A stretch of 41,243 nt of DNA from JANQHO01 sp965218075 (GTDB taxonomy: Bacteria; Bacteroidota; Bacteroidia; Flavobacteriales; Schleiferiaceae), in NCBI GenBank assembly GCA_965218075.1, contig CBDCJZ010000001.1, positions 1-41,243 on the forward strand, read 5' to 3'. The position numbers and the translations under genes were made by a program. Of this stretch, positions 30,165 through 37,574 are shown piece by piece. Below the pieces are notes generated by a model. That model was not told the origin of the DNA. It made no database searches and worked only from the letters and a program-made list of their open reading frames with translations. Each line of letters starts with the position of its first letter. The first letter of the stretch is position 1.

Positions 30165-30471
30165 TTATGCCTGACATGGTTTTAAGTTCATAGCAATACT
30201 TTTTTTCAGGTGATTTCATTCTCTTTGCTTTAATATAATGCGTGTCCTTTTCAAAAGAATCCTTGAGAACATGTTCTCCTCGAATAGTGTGATATGTACG
30301 ATCAACCGTTGCACCCAAATCATAAAGGGAACATGATGATGTTAGTAATAGCGTTGTCATTAATATAAGAACGACAATAACAACATGCCATATCCTTATA
30401 TCTTCGTCACCATTTGACCACGGTGACTTGCCTTTAGCTAATTTCTTTATTTGATTTTTATCTTTTCCCAC
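30139..30471 (-). CDS. Small membrane protein or lipoprotein
   Basis: 110 residues from GTG 30471. Basic N-terminus, one hydrophobic helix (IWHVVIVVLILMTTLLLTSS) ending in SSCSL, lipobox-like but deep in the protein. Soluble tail with three Cys. Might be a spanin subunit or membrane lysis accessory protein, by location. Confidence 0.45.
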   Translation of the reverse strand: MGKDKNQIKKLAKGKSPWSNGDEDIRIWHVVIVVLILMTTLLLTSSCSLYDLGATVDRTYHTIRGEHVLKDSFEKDTHYIKAKRMKSPEKKYCYELKTMSGIIEICEDNQ

Positions 30472-30592
30472 TTCTTTTCTTCTCGTTTTTTTTACACCTA
30501 CGGTTTTCTTTTATCTCTGGTGCAATTTCTTTTATTTCATTGACCCACCGAACCTTAAAGGCCCTTAACCATGCACGTATTTTTTTCCTCAC
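30458..30592 (-). CDS. Small basic peptide, 44 residues
   Basis: GTG 30592 opens MRKKIRAWLRAFKVRWVNEI, then KEIAPEIKENRR and a Lys/Arg tail. It starts 4 bases after the i-spanin-like stop and overlaps the next gene start by 14 bases, filling an otherwise empty gap in the unit. Very basic and probably membrane- or nucleic-acid-associated. No good Shine-Dalgarno. Confidence 0.35.
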   Translation of the reverse strand: MRKKIRAWLRAFKVRWVNEIKEIAPEIKENRRCKKNEKKRSGKR

Positions 30593-30596
30593 CGTA

Positions 30597-31025
30597 TCAC
30601 CATTTTAATTCATCACCCAAACCTTTTAATAATTTGTCTATGATTTTCTTTTTTTGTTTTGCCTTTTTTATGTCTGTATCTATCGTATCCAAAGCTTTAT
30701 CCAATTTATCAGATCGGGGGTATTGATTTTGATAATCTTCCTCCATTTTCTCAAATTCTATTTGTCTTTCCCTGGATGTTTTCCCATGAGTCTGTTTATT
30801 GTAAGAATTTAAATCTTCCTCTAAAAGGTTACGCTCCCTTTGTCGGGATTGTTTACCCTTATCAGCATCTTCGATGCGTTTGTTTGCCTCGATTTTTTGT
30901 TCTTGAATTTTTTTCTCATAAGTATCAACATCTTTTTTGAGTTGACAATTGGTTACTGTTGTTATGAGAATAAAACCAAATACCAGAACCAATAAACAAA
31001 ATAAAAGCTTATCGTTTAATTTCAT
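30597..31025 (-). CDS. i-spanin-like protein (Rz type)
   Basis: 142 residues. One N-terminal transmembrane helix (LLFCLLVLVFGFILITTVTN) is followed by a long coiled coil (KKDVDTYEKKIQEQKIEANK onward). Inner-membrane spanins have this layout. It directly follows, with a 4-nt overlap, a lipoprotein gene that could be the outer-membrane partner. The order is reversed from lambda, where Rz comes first. Function is by architecture only. Confidence 0.55.
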   Translation of the reverse strand: MKLNDKLLFCLLVLVFGFILITTVTNCQLKKDVDTYEKKIQEQKIEANKRIEDADKGKQSRQRERNLLEEDLNSYNKQTHGKTSRERQIEFEKMEEDYQNQYPRSDKLDKALDTIDTDIKKAKQKKKIIDKLLKGLGDELKW

Positions 31026-31435
31026 CCACCTACCCTAAATGTTGCTGCGTGGGCCTCAATCATACATCGACGCAGTTCAGGAATGTCTTCATCCGTGATT
31101 AAGTAACCTTTTGTCGGGAAAGGGTTAATCCCTTCTTCATTTTCGACTATTTCCCATTCCGGCAACCGAATAGTGACTGCCTCCCCTAAATGAACCGCTT
31201 GACCATTTTCTGCGATAATAATTGGACTAAAATCGGACATGAATGAAGTTAGATCATGTCCTTCCCCCTCAAGGTATTTATAAACTTTGATTAATTCCTC
31301 GATTACTTCCTTCTCTATAACTATAGGATATAACTTAAAAAAACAATGACTGATAACATCTGGCGTAATCTTTGGGGTGGACGCACATCCCGACAAAAAC
31401 CACAACCCTATAAACATTATCAATCTTTTCATCAT
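31022..31435 (-). CDS. Outer-membrane lipoprotein, possible o-spanin
   Basis: 137 residues. Signal and lipobox MMKRLIMFIGLWFLSGCAST, with LSGC as the cleavage/lipidation site. The mature part is acidic and alpha/beta (IEKEVIEELIKVYKYLEGEG). It lies just before the coiled-coil i-spanin-like gene. It is larger and more structured than typical o-spanins, so another envelope role is possible. Confidence 0.6.
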   Translation of the reverse strand: MMKRLIMFIGLWFLSGCASTPKITPDVISHCFFKLYPIVIEKEVIEELIKVYKYLEGEGHDLTSFMSDFSPIIIAENGQAVHLGEAVTIRLPEWEIVENEEGINPFPTKGYLITDEDIPELRRCMIEAHAATFRVGG

Positions 31436-31665
31436 TTTAGCCTTATCCTGTGTGATTCAAAAATAATAATACCCTGATCGTCAAGATGGGTAAAAAAATC
31501 CCAAGTTGGATTAATCGCAAAGAACCCGCAAGCTGAAGTATATTTCACGTCACCACTATTGAGCAAAGTTGCAACAAACGTATTGCCGTTTTCTTTTAAG
31601 TATTCAATGGTTTTAAGCTCAAGTTCTTTAAAGATTTCTTTTTTATTAATTGTTTCGCTTTCCAT
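31432..31665 (-). CDS. Small hypothetical protein
   Basis: 77 residues (MESETINKKEIFKELELKTI). Mixed helix then beta (TSACGFFAINPTWDFFTHLD). No recognised family. Its stop overlaps the lipoprotein gene start, so the two are coupled. Confidence 0.5.
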   Translation of the reverse strand: MESETINKKEIFKELELKTIEYLKENGNTFVATLLNSGDVKYTSACGFFAINPTWDFFTHLDDQGIIIFESHRIRLK

Positions 31666-31674
31666 ATATATTCC

Positions 31675-32652
31675 TTAAGGGTGTGTTGAACTTAATTTTT
31701 GAACTGAAAGTTCTGCCGAGTCCTTAATAATTTGCATCCTTGTCCCTTCAACTTCCACCGTAAAATTAGCATCGTCTTCCATCCAATCGATAACCTTTCG
31801 TGTTTCCTTTGGGCAGCGGCCATAGAATCTATCCATGCGGGGATAGCGATAATCTTTCCCGAATAAAAACGCAAGAAATTCGTGTCGGGAATTGAAATTT
31901 ATATGATTATCCCCTTTGTGATTCCTCCATAGCATCCAACCCAACTTGTAGTGACGTTCCGCCCAGTTTTCAAAATTAAGCCTTAAATCAAAATCCAATA
32001 CTCCGCATATCTTAAATGGCGTGTAAATCGTAGAGCTATTATCAACTGAACTTACCCTTACCTTGCCATTGGCAGGGATATCCAAGAATGTTGTCATCTC
32101 TTCTGTTATCGACTCTTCAACTTCTTTTTGATTATTTATTTGTATTGTCGTTCCAAAAGAGAGGGATATTTCCGTAGACACCTTTCCTTCAGCAACACCA
32201 GGAACCCCTCCTGACGCTTCCACCGAGGTCTTTATTCCAAAATCCGCCCTATACTCCTGATTAAGTTCTATGATTACTTTTTTTGAGCGGGTGATTGAAC
32301 GTTTTATTTCTTGCCGGAATTCTTTATCCAGTCCGTTAGTGTAAACTTTTGAAAAAGACGGTTGAACATCTCCCATTTCGGCATCAATGCCTTCAGTGGA
32401 GTTGCCATATTCTACTCTCGACTTTGTGGGATCATATCGCAGGTTGGAAAAACGCAGCTCATTGCGTCGCTTATAGTCATCAGCGTTATTTAAACGGTAG
32501 TAGTATTTCCCATCTTCTATTTTCCGGACGGGAAATTTCCCGCTCATTACCCTCCTCGCCCCCAATTGATCGAAAAGAGGGTAAGACTTTTTCGCCATTC
32601 CATTCGTAATTTGCAATTGAAGATATTTTTCGGTTACATATTTTTCATTCAT
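31675..32652 (-). CDS. Putative aerolysin/ETX-MTX2-like beta-pore-forming protein
   Basis: 325 residues, no signal peptide. From about residue 115 to 245 the sequence alternates short polar/hydrophobic strands rich in Ser/Thr/Val (SVEASGGVPGVAEGKVSTEI, SLSFGTTIQINNQKEVEESI, TFLDIPANGKVRVSSVDNSS). This is the pattern of the pore-forming module of aerolysin-like toxins, including the amphipathic insertion loop and the DIPANGK turn. N- and C-terminal parts could be receptor or cap domains. It lies in the lysis block, so it might be a moron toxin, an unusual lysis effector or a tail-associated protein. Pattern recognition only. Confidence 0.5.
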   Translation of the reverse strand: MNEKYVTEKYLQLQITNGMAKKSYPLFDQLGARRVMSGKFPVRKIEDGKYYYRLNNADDYKRRNELRFSNLRYDPTKSRVEYGNSTEGIDAEMGDVQPSFSKVYTNGLDKEFRQEIKRSITRSKKVIIELNQEYRADFGIKTSVEASGGVPGVAEGKVSTEISLSFGTTIQINNQKEVEESITEEMTTFLDIPANGKVRVSSVDNSSTIYTPFKICGVLDFDLRLNFENWAERHYKLGWMLWRNHKGDNHINFNSRHEFLAFLFGKDYRYPRMDRFYGRCPKETRKVIDWMEDDANFTVEVEGTRMQIIKDSAELSVQKLSSTHP

Positions 32653-32873
32653 ATTGCACCCACAAACTTTAATATGACAAAACTAACGATACCTCCCATT
32701 GTACTCACTCCTATTAGTAAACAGAATACGCACCAATTATCTTTGTCGGTAACTGTTTCCCATAACCTTGCCGCTATATCTTTGCACTTAGAACACATTT
32801 TCTTCACTATGCTTTTAAGTCTGGATAACATTATGAGTACACATACAAACTCAAAGAATTTCTTAAACCACAT
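32649..32873 (-). CDS. Small membrane protein, holin candidate
   Basis: 74 residues. A short N-terminal hydrophobic stretch (FFEFVCVLIML), a charged amphipathic middle, and a strong C-terminal helix (WCVFCLLIGVSTMGGIVSFV). The stop overlaps the start of the aerolysin-like gene. Length and topology suit a class II holin, and it is close to the fibre/lysis boundary, a common place. Unproven. Confidence 0.5.
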   Translation of the reverse strand: MWFKKFFEFVCVLIMLSRLKSIVKKMCSKCKDIAARLWETVTDKDNWCVFCLLIGVSTMGGIVSFVILKFVGAI

Positions 32874-32924
32874 TGATACCTCTTTTTTTTATTTTATCTA
32901 TCTCTTTTTGTGATTGTATATATC

Positions 32925-33119
32925 TTATAAGTGTCTTTTTGCTGTTTTTATGATTTCTTTTTGTACAACATAAATACCGTGTAAAATTTCGGCCTTTTCT
33001 TCAAGGGAGAATCTATTATCAGACAAGGCCTCTTCGGCCACATTTACTTGCTTACAAAGATGTTTTATTTGTTTCTTGTCTTTTTTGACTATCAAAAAAA
33101 TAACGCCTCGCTTTAACAA
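32925..33119 (-). CDS. Small helical hypothetical protein
   Basis: 64 residues (MLKRGVIFLIVKKDKKQIKH; NVAEEALSDNRFSLEEKAEI). No recognised domain. First protein gene after the tRNA. A start within the N-terminal region is uncertain. Confidence 0.45.
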   Translation of the reverse strand: MLKRGVIFLIVKKDKKQIKHLCKQVNVAEEALSDNRFSLEEKAEILHGIYVVQKEIIKTAKRHL

Positions 33120-33150
33120 ATCTCTTATTTCATTTTATTATAATTTTTAC

Positions 33151-33226
33151 TGGCAGGGAAGGCAGGATTCGAACCTGCAATGAACAGGCCCAAAACCTGC
33201 TGACTTGCCAATTTGTCCACTTCCCT
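33151..33226 (-). tRNA. tRNA-Gln(UUG)
   Basis: A 76-base cloverleaf on the minus strand with CCA encoded. Acceptor AGGGAAG/CTTCCCT, D stem GAC/GTC, anticodon stem GCAGG/CCTGT with loop TTTTGGG (anticodon TTG after T33), T arm GCAGG-TTCGAAT-CCTGC, then G and CCA. The 5' end is immediately adjacent to the stop of the collagen-like fibre gene, which is rich in Gln CAA codons read by this tRNA. It is likely co-transcribed with the late unit and processed out. Confidence 0.93.
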
Positions 33227-36202
33227 TCATGCCAATCTTTTAAAGGATGCATAGAGATTATACAACCCATCAAATGGAACAGTTATGACTTCCTGAGTTG
33301 AATTGGTCGAAGCGTTTGGTCTCCACAAAATATAATAACGATCTGAAGGCAGAAATCTCCACGATGTAAATCTTATTTTTGTTATTTGTGATCTTACATA
33401 ACCAGATGTATTATTGTCTGCAATTTGGCCATTACTTCTCCCACCAAAAGAATCGGCATTGGTGGTCATTCCATCAATAAAAAAATCCCTCCCTTCGGGA
33501 TTGACCTTCATCAAATAAGCAGACACATTGAGAGTATTGTTTAGCGCATGTATTCCCATCATGATTTCCCAAATGCCATTGAGAGAAAAAACCGTATTAT
33601 TGATAAGCTCTGAGTCATCTTCTCCCGTATGAATATCAGCACCGCTCCGATCTCCACTTCTGAACAATAATTCGTGAGGTCTTGTATCGCCGAAGATAGA
33701 GGAGAGAATAATATTTCCAAAAACAAATTTTCTCCACGAGTATCTAGTTCTTCTCTCATCCGTACTTCCGTACAAGTCAGAACTGGATATTCCTGTTACC
33801 GGATAAGATGGGATCAATGAATTGATATTGTCATGAGAATAGCTTATGACGATTTCAGGTTGATCCAGATTGTAAATACTGACCAGATTTCTATCTATTT
33901 TATTTGGACTTTGCTCTAGCGTCGCTTCTACATTATGTCCTATAACAATATCGATAATTGCATCGGTAATTGCAGACACTGAAAATTGCCCACTCTCTTC
34001 GACCTCTTCCATGAATGAACTTTTATTAATAGAAATAAAAGTTCCGTTATTTGCAATTAAATAAATTCTGGAAGCGGAAATGGCATGGGATGTAAGCACC
34101 AAGGAAGATGTCAAAGAATTTCCCTGGCCAATAGCTATCACGTCATCATCTGAATCCCTGAGTTGACCGTTTGTTAAAGGTGAAAAAGGATTGTAAAGAA
34201 TATTTTCTCCCGCCAACCTTGCCAGTCTCGCCAGGAATAATTCATTTTCAATGGAATCTATTCGCCATCTGTAAGCTTCGTTGGCGACTTGATCTTCAAG
34301 CACAATTTGATCAAAGTCACTTCTGATAATTGTCTCTTCTATTTCGTTGGCGTTGGCAATCATAAGAACAAATTGATCGCCCTCCCCTAGACTATTCAAC
34401 AAGCTTGTCATCGACGAAGGCATACGAAGAAAAACAAAATTACTCCCCACGCTTGAAACGGTTATGGAATTAATTAAAAGAAATGAAAACCCTTGTTCAG
34501 TTTGCAGGTAAAGGGCCTTTCCTCGCCATTCGTCTGCTACAAGATCGGAGAATGCCGTACCTCCTGATTTATTTATTCTTATTCGATTGAAAATATTTGA
34601 ATATTGAATGAAACGGATTGTTGCCCCGTCAATGAATGTTCCAACCGAAACGCTCCCATCTCCATCTTCAATATTAACGATTTCAATAAAGTTTCCAATC
34701 GTTTCCCTTTCGCCCATGGTGAACAGAAGGTTTACATCTATATCGCCTGATTGTCCTGCTATGATACTTAGGGAAGTTAAGGATAAAGGGGCGTTCATAA
34801 CAATCCCTGATTTTTCCCCCGTTGCCATATTAAAAACCCTAATGTAGTAAGAAAAAATTGAATTCAATTCTTTTCGAATAATTCCATAAAAAAAACCACC
34901 AACAATTGCACCGGAAACAATTGATTCTCCGGTTGCCAAACCCTGAATCTGGGTATTGTTTAAATAATAATTTCCAGAGGAATCTGTATTCAATATGAAT
35001 ACACGATCATTAACACACAACATCAATGCAATTCCGATGCGACCGCTTTGACTTATATAAAATTGAATATCCCTTTCTGCTTTTTTAAGAAATTCAGTAG
35101 AAGATCCATACTGCTCAATGGATTCTCCTTGGGGGATATAGGTTTTTACCAATGCGTTATTTCTAACTGTCAATAGCCTATCGCTGGGTTTTATTTTTAA
35201 TCCCTCGTCAGCATTGTTGATTAAATCAAGTGGATAGTTGTCTGCTACTCCTAGCGGACTGTCTGTAGACCCATCACCTTCGAGAGTCGTATCGCTTGCA
35301 ATTGATGTTATGCCATTGCCACTACCAGTGCCATCTTCTCCAGGAGGCCCTTGCTCCCCTTGAATTCCTTGCTCCCCTTGAATTCCTTGCTCTCCTTGAA
35401 TACCCTGTTCTCCTTGCAGTCCCATTGCCCCATTCGTTCCATCTGTACCAGCAGTACCCGCAGGGCCTTGTATGCCTTGAATACCCTGCGCACCATCTGT
35501 GCCATCAATGCCGTCTGTACCATCGTTGCCATCCATCCCCGCAGGGCCTCTTTCGCCTTGCAGTCCCATAACTCCATCTATACCATCAGTTCCATCCATT
35601 CCATTTGTACCTGCAGGGCCTTGTTCACCTTGAGGGCCTTGTATCCCTTGCAATCCCATTTCTCCATCAGTTCCATCTTCTCCTTCCGTACCCGCAGGGC
35701 CTTGAATTCCTTGTTCGCCTTGTAGTCCCATAGATCCATCTGCTCCGGCAAACCCTTGGATTCCTTGAGGGCCTTGCATGCCATCAGTGCCGTTCGTTCC
35801 ATCTTCGCCATCAGCACCTGCAGGGCCTTGTTCTCCCTGTATTCCCTGCAACCCTTGCTCACCTTGTATACCATCAGTTCCATCAGATCCATCCATTCCT
35901 GCCTGTCCTTGTTCTCCTTGCAATCCCATTGCCCCATCAATTCCATCTGTTCCATCCGTACCCGCAGGGCCAGTAGGCCCTTGAAGACCTGCAGTAAAAT
36001 CAGCAGAAATCTTTTCTGCTGTCACTGCTCCGTTTTGAATTTTTTCTGTTGAAATGGAATTGTCTGCTAATTTTTCATTGGTGATACTGCCATCAGCAAC
36101 CACGCTGGGAGTTTCTTCTGTATCGAATGGAATAATATCGTCGCTATTTATAAATTTGTCGATATTGTCGGCCACACTTAAACCTCGGGATCGGTCTGCC
36201 AA
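33227..36202 (-). CDS. Collagen-like tail fibre protein
   Basis: 991 residues. Residues 1-71 are a short N-terminal attachment region, including NEKLADNSISTEKIQNGAVT, a repeat pattern of fibre necks. Residues 72-293 form 74 uninterrupted Gly-X-Y triplets (GLQGPTGPAGTDGTDG...) with about 31 Gln and many Asp/Pro, a collagen-like triple helix. The 700-residue remainder is beta-rich and probably holds the receptor-binding domain. Phage collagen-like fibres trimerise without prolyl hydroxylation. It overlaps the upstream structural gene by 25 nt, and the stop abuts the tRNA. Confidence 0.88.
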   Translation of the reverse strand: MADRSRGLSVADNIDKFINSDDIIPFDTEETPSVVADGSITNEKLADNSISTEKIQNGAVTAEKISADFTAGLQGPTGPAGTDGTDGIDGAMGLQGEQGQAGMDGSDGTDGIQGEQGLQGIQGEQGPAGADGEDGTNGTDGMQGPQGIQGFAGADGSMGLQGEQGIQGPAGTEGEDGTDGEMGLQGIQGPQGEQGPAGTNGMDGTDGIDGVMGLQGERGPAGMDGNDGTDGIDGTDGAQGIQGIQGPAGTAGTDGTNGAMGLQGEQGIQGEQGIQGEQGIQGEQGPPGEDGTGSGNGITSIASDTTLEGDGSTDSPLGVADNYPLDLINNADEGLKIKPSDRLLTVRNNALVKTYIPQGESIEQYGSSTEFLKKAERDIQFYISQSGRIGIALMLCVNDRVFILNTDSSGNYYLNNTQIQGLATGESIVSGAIVGGFFYGIIRKELNSIFSYYIRVFNMATGEKSGIVMNAPLSLTSLSIIAGQSGDIDVNLLFTMGERETIGNFIEIVNIEDGDGSVSVGTFIDGATIRFIQYSNIFNRIRINKSGGTAFSDLVADEWRGKALYLQTEQGFSFLLINSITVSSVGSNFVFLRMPSSMTSLLNSLGEGDQFVLMIANANEIEETIIRSDFDQIVLEDQVANEAYRWRIDSIENELFLARLARLAGENILYNPFSPLTNGQLRDSDDDVIAIGQGNSLTSSLVLTSHAISASRIYLIANNGTFISINKSSFMEEVEESGQFSVSAITDAIIDIVIGHNVEATLEQSPNKIDRNLVSIYNLDQPEIVISYSHDNINSLIPSYPVTGISSSDLYGSTDERRTRYSWRKFVFGNIILSSIFGDTRPHELLFRSGDRSGADIHTGEDDSELINNTVFSLNGIWEIMMGIHALNNTLNVSAYLMKVNPEGRDFFIDGMTTNADSFGGRSNGQIADNNTSGYVRSQITKIRFTSWRFLPSDRYYILWRPNASTNSTQEVITVPFDGLYNLYASFKRLA

Positions 36203-36801
36203 AGATTAAAAGTCACTTCTGAAAATAAAAATGAAGAAAAACCGGCCGAAGACAAATAAATATAATATTCCTGACCGTTGATCGTCAAAGTATCTTCCCT
36301 TAAGAACAGAGAATTTAAAAGACCAAATGCGGTTCTCGAACTATCGATCATGAACAACAATCCGTTTACTTGAGGAACAGCAACAATCAACCGTGCATCT
36401 TCTGTATTGACAGGGTAAGGAATAGTATAAGAATTACTGACCTGAACATCACCAGTAGTATTGACGATATCATTAACGGTAATGCCATCAAACAATTCCA
36501 TTAAAACCTGCCCTTGCATGAAAGGAAATTTTCCCAAATAAACAGGAAAGCTTGGGTTACCCTGAATCAAATCGTAATTAACCAGTTTTGTCCTGATTCT
36601 TAAATCGACATCATCGACGGATAGACCTATTACGGGAAATTCTGTCCAAACATAAGTTGCCGGATCACTGCCGACAACCTGATGAGATGCCCAAAGCCGC
36701 CGTTCGGCATAATTAAACCAGAGTCCTCCGGCAAATTGTGCCGAATCAGGGGGGATGGTTTCACTTAAAAAAAATCCAGTCCTGACTTGAACCGTTGACA
36801 T
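36178..36801 (-). CDS. Tail fibre-associated structural protein
   Basis: 207 residues. The N-terminus (MSTVQVRTGFFLSETIPPDS, FAGGLWFNYAERRLWASHQV) has a WxNxxxxxLW pattern seen in small fibre-attachment or tip domains, where a short peptide presents a label-like loop. The rest is beta-rich. Coupled to the collagen fibre gene by overlap, so the two products probably meet at the tail tip. Exact role unknown. Confidence 0.5.
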   Translation of the reverse strand: MSTVQVRTGFFLSETIPPDSAQFAGGLWFNYAERRLWASHQVVGSDPATYVWTEFPVIGLSVDDVDLRIRTKLVNYDLIQGNPSFPVYLGKFPFMQGQVLMELFDGITVNDIVNTTGDVQVSNSYTIPYPVNTEDARLIVAVPQVNGLLFMIDSSRTAFGLLNSLFLREDTLTINGQEYYIYLSSAGFSSFLFSEVTFNLWQTDPEV

Positions 36802-36810
36802 ACTCTATCC

Positions 36811-37251
36811 TTAACAATGCAACTCGGCAATTCCCTTGATTCCATTATAATCAATCGCCATTAGCTTGTGAATTCCACGATCCAAAACTCCCATAAGAGG
36901 CCTTCGCTTTACCGTAAGTGCCGCTTTCAAGTTTTCTATCGCCACCTTGACTTCATTTATCGCCAGCACATCATTGTCTGAATCCAAGCTGTTCAACGCT
37001 GTGTTGGTTGTAGCAATATTGGTACGAATGGTTTCCAATAATGTTTTTATCGTACTCAATATATTGACATCAGCGTCAACCCTCAACTCGTTTAGTGATG
37101 CCAGAATATCCAAAAATACCTGATTATCGACATTAACGGTTATATCGTCACCACTGAGAGTTATCCCTGAGGTTGTAACCTTGAGAAGATTATCAACCCT
37201 GTCGAGAACTTTATTTAAGATTTGATCCGAATTTAAAAATGCTGGAGGCAT
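36811..37251 (-). CDS. Hypothetical structural protein, helical
   Basis: 146 residues. Long amphipathic helices with Leu/Ile/Val heptads (NKVLDRVDNLLKV, TIKTLLETIRTNIATTNTAL, VKVAIENLKAALTV), consistent with a trimeric or coiled-coil fibre linker. The C-terminus has HKLMAIDYNGIKGIAELHC. No family recognised. Confidence 0.5.
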   Translation of the reverse strand: MPPAFLNSDQILNKVLDRVDNLLKVTTSGITLSGDDITVNVDNQVFLDILASLNELRVDADVNILSTIKTLLETIRTNIATTNTALNSLDSDNDVLAINEVKVAIENLKAALTVKRRPLMGVLDRGIHKLMAIDYNGIKGIAELHC

Positions 37252-37259
37252 ATATAATT

Positions 37260-37574
37260 TTAATTAGTTGGTGTGACAATAACTTTATTCACGGGGGGAC
37301 TGATTATTCTTCCATCACCTATATGAGTCCGTGGATGGGGACTGATTATTCTTCCATCACCTATATGAGTCCGTGGATAAAGAATTTTTGCCCATTTATT
37401 TCTCTTGCCCAGAATAATAAATATTTCCTTAATAAAAAGTCCATTCATTAATACCTCCCTTAGTGTTGTCTTTTTTTTATCTCTTAAGTCTCTTGCCACT
37501 TCCAATATGTCCTGGTGAATAGGCAATCCCTTGAAATTTCTAGTGGTTTCCTGTTTTGAGAATATGCATTTCAT
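37260..37574 (-). CDS. Small protein with tandem 14-residue repeat, RHH-like N-terminal part
   Basis: 104 residues. Residues 20-50 (IHQDILEVARDLRDKKKTTL, REVLMNG) look like ribbon-helix-helix or VapB-type helices. The C-terminus has two identical copies of PRTHIGDGRIISP in tandem, caused by a 42-base DNA duplication. The start overlaps the end of the large tail gene by 4 nt. A DNA-binding protein among tail genes would be odd; it might instead be a chaperone or an inserted gene. Confidence 0.45.
   Translation of the reverse strand: MKCIFSKQETTRNFKGLPIHQDILEVARDLRDKKKTTLREVLMNGLFIKEIFIILGKRNKWAKILYPRTHIGDGRIISPHPRTHIGDGRIISPPVNKVIVTPTN
37296..37379 (-). repeat. Tandem 42-base duplication
   Basis: 37296-37337 and 37338-37379 are the same at 41 of 42 positions. 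The duplication keeps the frame (14 codons) within the 104-residue gene, so it is probably a recent slip that was tolerated or selected. Confidence 0.9.

Noticed and set aside
35296..36052. Several open frames on both strands over the collagen region
   Set aside because: Triplet repeats keep all frames open; only the 991-residue frame has a complete gene context.
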